Shown here in pieces: positions 10,401 through 21,881 of a stretch of 64,000 nt of DNA (its first letter is position 1; each line of letters begins with the position of its first letter). The stretch comes from Cercis canadensis (lineage: Eukaryota; Streptophyta; Magnoliopsida; Fabales; Fabaceae): the NCBI GenBank assembly GCA_003255065.1, contig QAOA01003028.1, forward strand, positions 884,351 through 948,350, written 5' to 3'. The position numbers were made by a program, and so were the translations under genes. The notes below the pieces were generated by a model, which saw only the letters and a list, made by a program, of their open reading frames with translations, did no database searches and was not told the origin of the DNA.

Positions 10401-12789
10401 TCTGCGATTGAACCCACCACCAGATATCAGATCAAAATCACCAATCTAAACCAAAATCGGATTGATCCACCCCGTCAAAAATCGAAAAGAGAAGGAATTC
10501 AAGTGATCCAGGAGATCGAAATTTGTCGGTGCAATTTTGATTGATTTTCCAGGTAAAATTTTTCACTATCTGATCGTGATCTAATCAACGAATTCAAATG
10601 GAATCAATCAAGGAAGACCCAAAAACGCTATAGGAATCAGTAATTTGAAGGGTTTAGGCCGGCTTGAAGGGTTTCACACCAGAAGAAGCAAAGCGGACAA
10701 ACAAGAGTCATTACTGCTTTATTATCACAAACGAGCGTAGATGAGAAGCTCTTCTGCTTATGACATGGTTGGCTCTTGAGGTGGAGAGTCATACACACAC
10801 CAACAAAATACAAGGACACATTTTTGTAAGTCATTACGTGGGCTACAACAACAAATGGAATTCGAATGGGCTTGGCTTCGACTCGCTTTTACTTAGAATA
10901 ATGTGTGAATCATTTGGTGGGCCAAGCCAAGCCCATATGGCCCACATCTCTTTCTTTGTTTTTCGTTTATAGAATTGAGAATTAGATTCATTAGTTAATT
11001 ATAAAGAAATGCACTTTAGAATTTTGCTTTATGGATTAGAGCATATATTCATTACCATATCATTACTATTGGGGTTTTCTGTTTGGGTATTGTCACATCA
11101 TTAGTATTACTCAGTGATGACTCAATGAACAAAAGTAAAAAAAAATGTGATAAGTTGATGATGACTTGCAAGTTTAAGAGCATCTCTTTTACTGATAGAG
11201 ATTGAAGTGTTTGTTTCATGGGATTCAATTTCTCATTTTTTTTTAAAGCGAAAGATATTTTTAAATAGAAAAATATACTTGAATAATAATTAAAAATATT
11301 AACTTTTTTTTTTGCAAAATCTATAGATTATGATCCAACTATTTTTACTTTCTTAAAATTTAAATTGTTGATTTTTTATTACTCAATTTTTGTTTATTTT
11401 ACTTTCTAAATGCATCATACCACACTTTATAAGAGTTTGAATATTGATAAAAAAAAAANAAAAAAAAAAAAAATCATCTCTCCTTGTTATGCTCTTTTGT
11501 AGAGAAAACAAAGGAAGATACAAGGGAAAACAAAAGAAGAAAAAATATTAGAAAGGGGAAAGTATAGAATTACCAAAAGAATTCAGTATATACTTGAATA
11601 ATAATTAAAAATACAAGATGCAGGAATATATGTAGCATCATACAATAACTAAGCATGAACATAGCATCATCATGAATTTATTATTCAATATATTTGATCA
11701 ATGTATTATGTATCACCATTATGAATAACAACATTATTACGATTTTCCATTATCTACCTTCCATAATTTTTTTTTTTTGTTATATGGTATTCTTCTTAAT
11801 TTTGTTATTCATTTTCTTATATGATTCTTTTGTTATTACTGCAACAAATAGGAAAGATCATCATTTTTTTAGCCACCGTAAATGACATTGTTTTTGAGAG
11901 GAAATTTCTAATGTCTGGTAGTAGAAAACCATAGAAAGAAATCAAATTTAAAACAAATAAAGAGGTGATGCTGATGAATGCATAATCCTTAGCTATCCTT
12001 AGCATATATGAGACCTAAATGCTTATCAACAGAGCAAGCTCTTAAATTTGAACTTCAATTCGATGGCAGCAATTTTCTCTTTCAATTTCTATACCAAAAA
12101 AAAAAATTGTGAAATGCCAACAAAATTTATCTAATGATATCATTTATCTTTTTTTTTTTTTTAATTTGAAAATCAATTAATTATTCTTAGTTATTCTTCA
12201 TTAGCTATAATTTTTTATAACTAAAATACTGATATCATTCTCAGGACTTATAAGTTCCTTGTATTACAAGTTAAAAATCTTTTCCAAACTTTAATCTTAT
12301 TCAGCTGCATTTTGACCGGGTTAATAGGTGAAACTGCCGGATTTTGACCATAAAATCCAATTGATTACATATGGTGACCAAGTTGCGTCTTCGCGTGAGA
12401 AATTCTAGTCAACATAAGCACATATTGCATCAGGAACCGTATGGAATTGATGAGAGAAGATAGAAGAAAGAAAGAAACACTTATTACTAATACGCGTTTG
12501 ATAGGATTTTAGTCAAACACTCAAACAAGATGTCCAACTCTAAACGATTCCCAATACTACAATTTTGCAATGGCGTTTATTTTCAACCTTATCAAAAGTC
12601 TTTGAACTAATTATTTATATGTTGCTTTTAACCATTCCAATATGAGCAATTCCTCAACTTCACAAATCTACCATATAGTGTCACTCTCAATTTTCCAAGT
12701 CAATGACGCGTTGCATTGCATGAAAACCTTATTTTGTTTGGGGGTTTCAGCTATGACTATGGGTAACGAAATATTTGACATTTTTTAAA
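10401..12789. other. Promoter side of the membrane-protein gene, then gene-free AT-rich DNA
   Basis: The first few hundred bases are probably the 5' UTR and promoter of the minus-strand gene. The remainder has A/T homopolymers, an N within a poly-A run at 11459, and no convincing coding frame. Confidence 0.5.
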
Positions 12790-13055
12790 GAGTAAAACCT
12801 TTTTTTCGTCCTTAAAAGAAGACATTGGTGACAATTTAGTCCTTCAATTATTTTTAGTGACAATTTAGTCATTGAATGTTAATTCCGTTTGTCAGTTTAG
12901 TCCTCCATTGACTTCCTATCGCTGAGCGCTAAGTAGACCGAGAGATTAAACTGGCAGAAGAATTAACATTCAATGACTAAATTGTCACTAAAAATAATTG
13001 AAGGACTAAATTGTCACAAATGCTATCTTTCAATAACAAAAAAAGGGTTTTACTC
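12790..13055. mobile_element. Mutator-type MITE (GAGTAAAA family, copy 1)
   Basis: 266-bp near-complete hairpin. The left arm GAGTAAAACC...GACAATTTAGTCC is mirrored by the right arm, which ends GGTTTTACTC. The flanking 9-mers TTTTTTAAA (12781-12789) and TTCTTTAAA (13056-13064) are a target duplication with one mismatch, as expected for Mutator-like transposition. It is non-coding. Its ends and size match the element at 30.2 kb. Confidence 0.7.
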
Positions 13056-13424
13056 TTCTTTAAATTATGTTGTGTAAATGAATATGGATTTAACTAGTCT
13101 TACTTAATTTTTTTCTTTGTCAAATACAAATTTTAATATATCACAATTTGTGGACTATATTCTATGATTATCATTTCTCATTTAGTATGTTTAAATTGGC
13201 AGAGACAATAGATACTCTTATAAACTTTTATCATGAGGCATTGCAAAACCACTTCGTATCTTTTTTTCCAAATAAGCACTTATTCATTAAAGTCCTTTTG
13301 AAAATGTTATAACTTTTAAGAAATTGGTGTGTTGTAAATGTTGTGAAAAAATTGAAAAAATAAATTATTTGGTTAAAATGTAAGAAATAAAAACTATAAA
13401 TTGCACAAAAAAAAAAATAAATAA

Positions 13425-13459
<35 letters not shown>

Positions 13460-14900
13460 TATATTATAATGATCTAATTCAAAATTCGTCCAAATTATAA
13501 TAATCTACAATACATTTAAACCGTAAAAAATTGTATGCCACTTAACTTATAATGAGATTCTTAAATTATTTGTTCAAATTTTCTTANGTTTTATGTTCGA
13601 ATCTAGATTCGTAGCCAAAGTAACAAAACAAAAAAATCAATTAGGTTAAGACTTATGACATATAATTACACTTCTTGGCCAAATCATAGAATCACTTTTT
13701 GTTTTTCTTGGACTGAAATAATAATGGATGCTGATTCATATATAGTAATATCATAGTTTTGGACTTAGGTTTAATACCCTTCGTTTACTAATAAGAACAC
13801 GTTAAGTATATATATATATATATATATATATGAGTGAAGTAATTATGCATATCATATTATCTAATAATTCCTCTCAAATTTCAAAATATTACAAGTTTCC
13901 TGTAAAAATTGAGTAAATTATATATATCCATTAGTGGATATGATGAGCTACTTAATTACCTAGTCCACACATCTGTCTCAAAGCCAAGAGGAATTGTGAT
14001 TATTTCATTTATTTTTGACTTGTATGTGAATGAATGTAGTCCATTTCACAAAAGACAGAAATAGTGGGAGTGGGAGTGGGTGGTGGGTGGTGGGTGGCTA
14101 TGTCCTCCAACTTGTGTGATGGGTTTAGATTGAAAATTTAGAAATATTATCAAATATGAGTCATGCCAAGCTGAGATGACAACACATTCTTAATCCATTA
14201 TCAAACTGTCTTAATCCATCATTAATAATCATAGCGTGAAGTCAATTAAGAACTTTTTTAAGGATCTAATTACAAATACTCCAAGAGTGGAGATTGATTC
14301 AGAAAATAATAAAATATAAGGAGCAATGTGAAGTTGTAGTGGAATGTTTTTGGTCCATTTTAACCCTGTCTTTTGACGCTTGACCTAATTGTTACATATG
14401 CAATTTTTTAATGTATTTGTTACGTTAAGGAGCCGATGATAAACTTTATAAAGTACAAAGATTGATTTAAATTATGGACAAGATTTTAGGGACCAACTAA
14501 GTATATAAACCAAAAGAAAATTTACTTTTTACAAAATGAATACATAACTAAATAAGGTTATAATTTATAAGTGAATTGAGCTAGCTTATCAAATTATTCA
14601 AGGCACTTTATTTACAATGCTAAAAAATTTCCATCAAATAAATGATTATTGAGATCATATTCAGAACTTATGAGTTAAATCTGAGTCATAACCAAAATAT
14701 ATATATATAAAAAAAAAAGTTTAATGATATCTTGCAAATTAACAAAAAAGGTTAATGTTTAAGATGGTGGCACTCTTTTTTCTTTGTTTGTTTAATCTGA
14801 AGATGGGGATGGCTACGTTTCAATATAAAAAGAGGACGTAATGAATCTAAAATTATCGATAATATTTTTAATATCTACGACTTTAATTATTCATTTTGGG
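13056..14900. other. Gene-free AT-rich region with TA microsatellites
   Basis: Contains AT dinucleotide runs at about 13429-13455 and 13807-13832, and an N at 13587 without flanking repeats. A short GTGGGAGTGGGTGG-type G-rich tract lies near 14068-14096. No coding frame is recognisable. Confidence 0.5.
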
Positions 14901-14909
14901 AAAAATAAA

Positions 14910-15460
14910 GGTTTAATTGTAATTTTGGTCCCCTTATTTTAACCACTTGAACATTTTGGTCCCTCTTCTTTAAAAATAAACTATTTAGTCCCTCTATATT
15001 CATAAAATGTACAAGTTTAGTCCATTTATCTTTAAGTCAAAATTCTTAGGTTTATTTTAAGGTGTGAAGTTCTCTGATTTATAATCCTATCGTTCATATT
15101 GAAGAGCTGCGTCTTCTGAATTTTTTAATTAAATTTCAGCTCGATCTAATGGTAAAAAAGTTTAAATTTTGCGGTTAGATGAAAAATTATAATTTTGATA
15201 TTTTGGGCCGAGTCCTACCGTTAGATCGAGCTAAAATTTAGTGAAGAGGTTCATAAGATGTAGCCCTTCAATCTGAACGGTGGGATTATGAATCAAAGAA
15301 TTTTACACCTTGAAATAAACTTAGGAATTTTGACTTAAAGATAAATGGACTAAAATTGTACATTTTATGAATATAGAGGGATTCAATACTTCATTTTTAA
15401 AAAAGGAGGACCAAAATGTTCAAGTGGTTAAAATAGGAGGACCAAAATTGTAATTAAGCC
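14910..15460. mobile_element. Mutator-type MITE with long terminal inverted repeats and 9-bp TSD
   Basis: 551-bp element with arms of over 200 bp. The left end GGTTTAATTGTAATTTTGGTCC pairs with the right end, which reads GGCTTAATTACAATTTTGGTCC on the minus strand. A perfect 9-bp duplication, AAAAATAAA, flanks it (14901-14909 and 15461-15469). Long arms and a 9-bp duplication are the signature of MULE-type elements. There is no transposase. Confidence 0.85.
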
Positions 15461-15599
15461 AAAAATAAATGGAACTTTTCCCTTCCATTATCCTAAAGTA
15501 AAATTTTGAACTGTTCATGGACTGTTGGGATATCACAACAATTCTTTTTTTTTTTTTAGTTTTGAATTATTCTTCATGTCGTTATCCTCTTCAGGGAAG

Positions 15600-16545
15600 C
15601 ACTAATTAACAAGGCTCCAAATGAGTCATGACGAGCCAAGAAGATTCAAGGCTTTTGGAGGATTGATTGAGGAGTTTTGGACTCAAACATCAAGCCAAAA
15701 AGTAAGGATTAAAGAAGAGATGGTTGTATGCGTGTTTTAGGAGTCAAAAGGGTCAAACTGACCATTAGGGTAGAGCCTGGGCGTCCTAGTGCTAGGAAAG
15801 TGCCAATTAGGCAATAATTTTGTTTTGACTATAACTTTCACGTTATGAGTCTGAATTAGATTATTCCAAAACAAGGTGAAAGATGAAATTCTGAACTATC
15901 AAAATACATAAGACACACTCAATTTGGTGAAGGGACGACTTAAAATAAGTCTTGAACAAAATGGGTGTGGACCAAAATTCTCCTCTTGCATTTTAGTCAT
16001 CCAATCCGAGTTAGCTCCGAATTTAGGCTAATTTGGGCCCATTTTCATGTAAGCTTATGTTTTCGTAAGTTATTGGACTTTTATTAGGTATTTGGGCTTA
16101 GTCTTAATGTTTGTGGGTTATTTTGTTGGACCTGGGTTTTACCCATTTAGGAATAGGGTTTGTTTGTTTAGTTTTAAAGGGAGTTGGCCCTCTTGTGGCA
16201 GAGAATGAATTGATTATTGAGTAAAATTAAGAGTTTTTTCCTTCTTGGTTCTCTGTGTAAAACTTTTAGATCTTAGGTTCTTGTGGCAATTGGAACTTAT
16301 CAAGAACCCTCGGTTCTTGTGGTGTTCACCCTAAAACTTATCGAGTGCTTTTTATCTTTCTCTAGCGTGGCATTCATACCCCTTCCCCATATACCTTCGG
16401 TTCCCACTTTGGTAAGCGACGGGTCGAGGTCCTCGTTTTTTCCGAAACTCAATTTAGACGATTTGACGAGCGTTAAGAATCTCCATCTTGGATTACCCCT
16501 TAGGGATTCGCATCATCTCCATGCTAAAGATAATATTCATTAATA
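15600..16545 (+). mobile_element. LTR-retrotransposon relic, probably a solo LTR (Ty3/gypsy-like)
   Basis: About 0.95 kb of higher-complexity sequence. It contains a transcription-leader-like segment rich in repeated 'GGTTCTTGTGG' words near its 3' part, a style I associate with plant gypsy LTRs. No gag/pol region and no second copy are in the window, so it looks like a lone LTR or fragment. The boundaries are approximate and I could not confirm a target duplication. The family assignment is tentative. Confidence 0.4.
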
Positions 16546-17275
16546 GAAATACCACTTTATTAATCAAGCCTCTTATGACAGATGAGAATGACTTCATCAG
16601 TTCATCACGTACAAATTACACATGGCCAAAACGATTGTATATTCCTTTTTTTTTTCTTTTTCTTTTTATATGAATATCCAATTTCATTAAACATCTCAAG
16701 AAAGTACATCCAAGAGTAAAACATGAGGGTTATATTTAATCGAACCTCCTCTACAGTAATGGACTTACCAAACTGAGCCAAAGCATGTAGGAAGGAAGTA
16801 GCGAGGAAGTGATGCCATATTATATAGTAAAATAACTTTTTGTATATTATGTAAGATAGTCATACAAAAAATAAATTGAGTTAAATTATATTTTAATATT
16901 TTCATGTGAATAATATGAAATAATTAATTCTATCAAAAATTAATTGTAGATAAAAATTTATAGTTCTTGTTAAGCTATAATTATTTTTGTAGCCAACTTT
17001 AAGCTACAATTTGATTTTTTTTTTTAATTTTTTCCGAATTGTTACAATTTAGATAAATAGTTCTTTGATCACAGGATTTGTTTTTTGAAGAATTATTCCC
17101 AAATTTTAGAACTTGGGATAATGGAAAAAGAAATTTAATATTGTATAAAATGACCAAAATATCTCTTGACACTATGTGATTACTATGTTTATATTTAAAC
17201 ATGATAACTACACATTAAACAAAATAATCACATATTTTATACATAATAAGTTGATAACCACATATATCAATAGAA
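16546..17275. other. Gene-free AT-rich region
   Basis: No motif-bearing frame and no clear repeat structure seen. Confidence 0.45.
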
Positions 17276-17464
17276 GAGAAATGTTATTCATACATCTTAA
17301 ATTTATACCATTTCATACATGTGAGTCTTACTTGAATATGAGCTATTCATAAAAAAAAAATAAAAAAATTGAATGGGTTCAGTTAAAATATTAAGGTGTA
17401 ACTTGAATTGAGACTCACAATGTATGAAATAGTACGAATTTAATGTATATGAATAGTATTTTTC
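17276..17464. repeat. Hairpin MITE, family A copy 1
   Basis: The left arm GAGAAATGTTATTCATAC is mirrored on the right as GAAAAATACTATTCATATAC (read on the minus strand), followed by matching TTAAATT..ACCATTTCATAC arms. The same architecture occurs at 26016-26179. Non-coding. Confidence 0.6.
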
Positions 17465-19480
17465 TAAAAAAACATAATTACATAATACCAATAGATATTT
17501 TAGTCATTGATATAAGCACTACTTGAAAAGCATGTACTTTGGCACCTTTTTGTTTTTCCAAAATTTAGTCATAAGTTCTGAAATATAAACCACGCAAGAA
17601 AACCAGAAGCAAGAAAACAGAAAAAGTGAAAATGAATTTTTTTTAAAATAAGACTCAAACATATACCTATTAAAAGTGGAACACGCTCAAAAGTGTATTT
17701 TCTCATTCTTTAGGGTGAAATACTTTTAAACATGTTCAGTTTATATACATTTTACACAAGATAAAACGTGTTTCACTTTGGTTAAAAAATTAATAAAATA
17801 TTTAAAAATATCAATTTTACATAAATAGTTTAGAAAGTGACTCACTTGAAAAGCATGTACTTTGGCACCTTTTTGTTTTTCCCAAAATTCAACCATGGGG
17901 TCTTATACCTTTTTTCTTTGGGGTTCTTATCATGGGGTCCTGTAATCGGTGTTTAATATGGGTAACGTTACCCCAACTGGGCTACAACTGCAAGTGAGAC
18001 TCTGGACAAAGCAATTAAAATAATGGGCTCTAGGAGGCCCATGAATAGAACGTCTTTTGCTTAATCACGTGATTTTGCTCCCATTTTGGGCTTCACTTCG
18101 CTTTGCCAATTTAAAAATGAAAGCGAAACGGCATTAATTATTTTTAGTGAAAGCATAAAGGGCATGTTTGGTGGAGACACAAAAATAAAACACAAAGAAG
18201 AAGAAACTTGGGTTAATAGTTTAGAAGTTAGGATGTTCCTTATCTTCAATGAAAAATTTCTTGACATATATTCATGTTTTAAGAGAATGAAAATTTTGTT
18301 ATATAAATTATTGTAAATTTTGGATATCTTAAGTTACAAATTCTTGGAGTGAACTTATAACCCAATATATTAAAACAAAAGAGTCCTAATTTTCACATCA
18401 TATTTAATATCTAAATATAATATAGACTAATTTATCCTCATTTAATATAAAAACATTAATTAATTATAAAAACTTTCATTTATTATAAAAAAAATTAGTT
18501 AAAGTTAAAAAATTTTAATATTAGTTGAGAATAATTTAATCTATATCATATTTAAACATTAAATAAGATGTGACATTAGTAAAATAGGATGTGAAAATAG
18601 CAACTCTCTTAAAACAATTATATTTTCAAGAAATTCGGCACATTAATATTTTTTTATCCAACTAATCAAATTTTTTTTTTGATACTTTGGATCAATCTCG
18701 ATCTATTTAAGTCAAATAGCATCACTCAAATTGATTATTTATCAAATATTTTATATTAACAATAATAGGGTAATATAAATTATACACCTTAACTTTCTCT
18801 ATATTTCCTTTCACATTCAAACAAACNTCTCTCTATTTCCTTTCACATTCAAACAAACAAGTTGCTTTCTTTCTTCCTCGTTCCTATCACTTATGAACCA
18901 TCCAAGCATGAAGATAAAAAAAATATATTTAAGCTTAATATTATTTTTTCTTATATTTTCATCCAATTTTCTCTTATACATCCAAATTTTAGATAAATTA
19001 ACTAACAAAATATATGTGGATAAATTATTTAGTAAAATGAAGTATTATGCAAACTATTTATCAAACGAATGCACTTTTTATTATTTTATTCATAAAACAT
19101 AGATAATATATTTTAAGGATCACACTACTTACAAAGTAGCGTAATTTCTTTCTTTGCATATTTATTAATAATTTAATTAAAATTATTTTAAATTGATAAA
19201 TACTTTTTAAATTATTCTATTTACGTAAATATTTTGTAAAATTATATTTTTGAGTCGTTTAGCCCAAATTTAAAGCAAATGAAGAATTAAAAAGAAAAAA
19301 AATGATTTACAGACGAGTTGAAGATGACATTCCTTGTTGAAGTGAATTGCCTCCAACGGCAAGCATGTTTTCTCTTTTCTGAATCCGTTATCTTCCATGA
19401 TAACATTTACAACTACTCTTGTTTGTCTTCTGCCTCCTAAAAAAATAGACTAAAGCTTTTAAAAGCAAAGAAAATCCTAT
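17465..19480. other. Gene-free region with decayed inverted and direct repeats
   Basis: An imperfect inverted repeat spans about 18376-18617, with arms AGAGTCCTAATTTTCACATC and AGAGTTGCTATTTTCACATC. A 31-bp direct repeat at 18796-18826 and 18828-18858 flanks the N at 18827. A 134-bp segment at 19119-19252 recurs at 52016-52150. No coding frame is recognised. Confidence 0.5.
19119..19252. repeat. Interspersed repeat family D, copy 1
   Basis: Shares the palindromic start CTACTTACAAAGTAG and the body word TTTATTAATAATTTAATTAAA with the copy at 52016-52150, in the same orientation. Class unknown; probably a small transposon remnant. Confidence 0.55.
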
Positions 19481-19496
19481 AACCATCTATCAATTA

Positions 19497-19985
19497 CACG
19501 TGTCCCTTTCTTGTAATTGGCTGGAAAATCTATTCACCGACCGGCAGATTAGTAGGATCAGAGAACAGAAAGTGCTTTGTTTGATGACGTGTTAATCCCT
19601 TTGTCCACTGACACGTGGCATTCCAAGAGAAAAGCCCACCTCCCTAGGAAAAAAACACAGCCACTAGCACAAGATTCTTATATGCCCCGAGACTCCGAAA
19701 AAAGTGCAGCAAGTGCTTCACACGTGCACACACGTGCTGAGGTCAGTGACAAACCGATGCTGGCGCCTGAGGCCGCGAGTGACTTTTTCACTTTACTTTC
19801 TGGTGGTGGGACCTCCTTGGGAGAATATTGTACTGACGTGGCGTGAAAATAAAATTTCTCTTTTAATTATTTAATTGATAATTACTTCAATTTTTTTGGA
19901 CGGGGTGAGTCTACGTTGGCTGCCCACGTAATTAGTTTGTGGGCCTAATCCCACGTGGTCTTTTTGGAATTTTTACGTTGACGTG
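19497..19985. promoter_or_regulatory. Dense cluster of ACGT-core (G-box/ABRE-like) motifs
   Basis: Eleven ACGT cores occur in about 490 bp. Five are palindromic CACGTG G-boxes, at 19497, 19612, 19721, 19731 and 19952. The others are TGACGTG (19585), GACGTGGC (19835), TACGTT, CACGTA (19925), TACGTT and GACGTGCAC (19980). The segment is also visibly less AT-rich than its surroundings. Such motifs bind bZIP and bHLH factors in ABA, light and clock responses. The nearest gene downstream is the CDF factor, whose ATG is about 1.9 kb away, so a distal promoter or enhancer role is plausible but inferred. Confidence 0.5.
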
Positions 19986-21740
19986 CACTTCTATGGGCTT
20001 CGTTGGTTTCGGCAGACAATTAGCAGAAAAAACTCGGCTAATGACTCGCTAATAATACACGGCGTCTACAAAATACTTGTACTTTTCTGGGGCGGCATTC
20101 AGAATTTTTCATTTGCTTGATTGCCTCAATTTGAGATAACTTGCTTAAGTTGCTTCCTAAAGTCCTTTTGTAAGTGAAGTTACATTTTGACTTTTTTCTA
20201 AAAAAAATTCTTGGAAACATTGGTTATTTTATCTAAATATTAGATTTTGACAATTTATTTATTTTCTTATTGTAATCGTACAACAATTTATCTTAATATT
20301 ATAATTTTTTTTTAAAAAAATAAATGTCAAGAAATGGGTTCATCCAACATACAATATGTTATACCATGTGGCATATCTTCAAAGAACACATTGCATGTCG
20401 TGTGGCGTGTTTGGTGGAACTCAACTATTGACATTTGTTTTTTTTTTAAATTGTAATATTAAGATAAATAATTTTGAAACAATAATTATTGAATATTAAT
20501 ATATTTTTTTATCATGTTTTCTTATATAATTTTATTTACACATTTTATAAGAAATTGTCTGTTATGATACATATTGAGTAACTTAATTTTTTAAAATTTT
20601 TACAATAATACCAAATTCATTGAGTGGATTTCACATGAACCCACTCAACTGGATGAGAGTAATAGTATCCCTATATTTAGTGACTGTAAAATAGCAATTA
20701 CCATACTAAAAACATGTTAATAGCTTTTACTCTTCATAAAATATACGAATTACTTTATTAATGCGATACTCTCATGTTTAATAATATTGTATATAAAATT
20801 TTAGCCAATGACTTATAAGTCTAATGATACCCCCTCTAGTCATAAGAATTAAAAGATTTAATATCATATATTCTATTATCATCATATATATATATATTAG
20901 CATATTGTACTCCTATTTAATTANATAGAACTATCCTTTTCTATAATGTGCATCGTAGTATTCGCCGTAGAAAAATAGTCATAGACAAATAGAAGTTTGG
21001 TGGCCGAGTTCTTATAAACAGAAGACGAGGAATTGGAGAAGTTTAGGAAAGAAAACTCAAAAAGTACTGACTAGGATTGAAAGAGGTTGTGGAAATTGAA
21101 ACTATTTGGCAAAAGTCAATGAGCAATTAGCGGCAAATTATTTAAATAATATAAATTTATCAATTATTTACATGGTCATTTTTAATTATTTATTAAAATA
21201 ACATTATTTTAATTATTTTAATGTTCAATAGTAATACGTTAAAAAAATTTAGCGTATTTTATGAAACACTATATCTCTTTTAATGTGACACATATCATGC
21301 TGAAGGAGATATAGCATTTTTCAATTAAATATGCTAAATCTCTTTTAGTGTATTTACTATTTATAATTATTTATTAAGAAGTAAATTATAAGTTTCACGT
21401 TATTTAAGTTAAATGTGGTGTAACTTTTTTTTTTATATGCTACATCTTATTTATTGTGTTTATTATGCTTTATTAAAATAATTAAAACCTTAATATTTTA
21501 GTAAATAGTTTGTATAATTTTTTTTTTGTGTAAATAATTTACAACTTGCGTATTATGTAGATGAATTAACCGCAATTAGCATCTCCCCTCTAATGTGAAA
21601 AAAAAATAGCAAAGCAAAGAGAGAGAATCAAAAAGAGGAAAGAGAAAGAACTTTTTAAGGCCACAAAGAACTTGTGGCTGAAAATCATCGTTGCTTCTGA
21701 TGTGGCACCCCCACCTGCTTAAGCGGATCAACAAAAAAAG
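19986..21740. other. Upstream region of the CDF gene, AT-rich
   Basis: No coding frame recognised. An N at 20924 has no flanking repeat. Short, partly inverted words around 21210-21480 (GATATAGC / CTATATCTC) suggest a decayed MITE. Confidence 0.4.
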
Positions 21741-21763
21741 GTGCATTCAACCACACCACGACG

Positions 21764-21812
21764 ATACTCTCACTCTCTCCCTCCTCACACAACGTGTCAG
21801 ATCTCTCTCTCT
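21764..21812 (+). promoter_or_regulatory. Pyrimidine patch / probable 5' leader of the CDF gene
   Basis: CT-rich runs (CTCTCACTCTCTCCCTCCTC and TCTCTCTCTCTA) lie 70-120 bp before the ATG, as is typical for plant transcription start regions without a strong TATA box. Confidence 0.4.
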
Positions 21813-21881
21813 ACAGGAAAAAAAAAATCAAAAAAATCAAAAATAAAAAAGAAAGGAGAAAGGAAGAAAGCGGAAACAGAA

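Noticed and set aside
19577-19846. 89-aa open frame as a gene
   Set aside because: It coincides with the G-box cluster, where lower AT content creates chance open frames. No motif or homologue is recognised.
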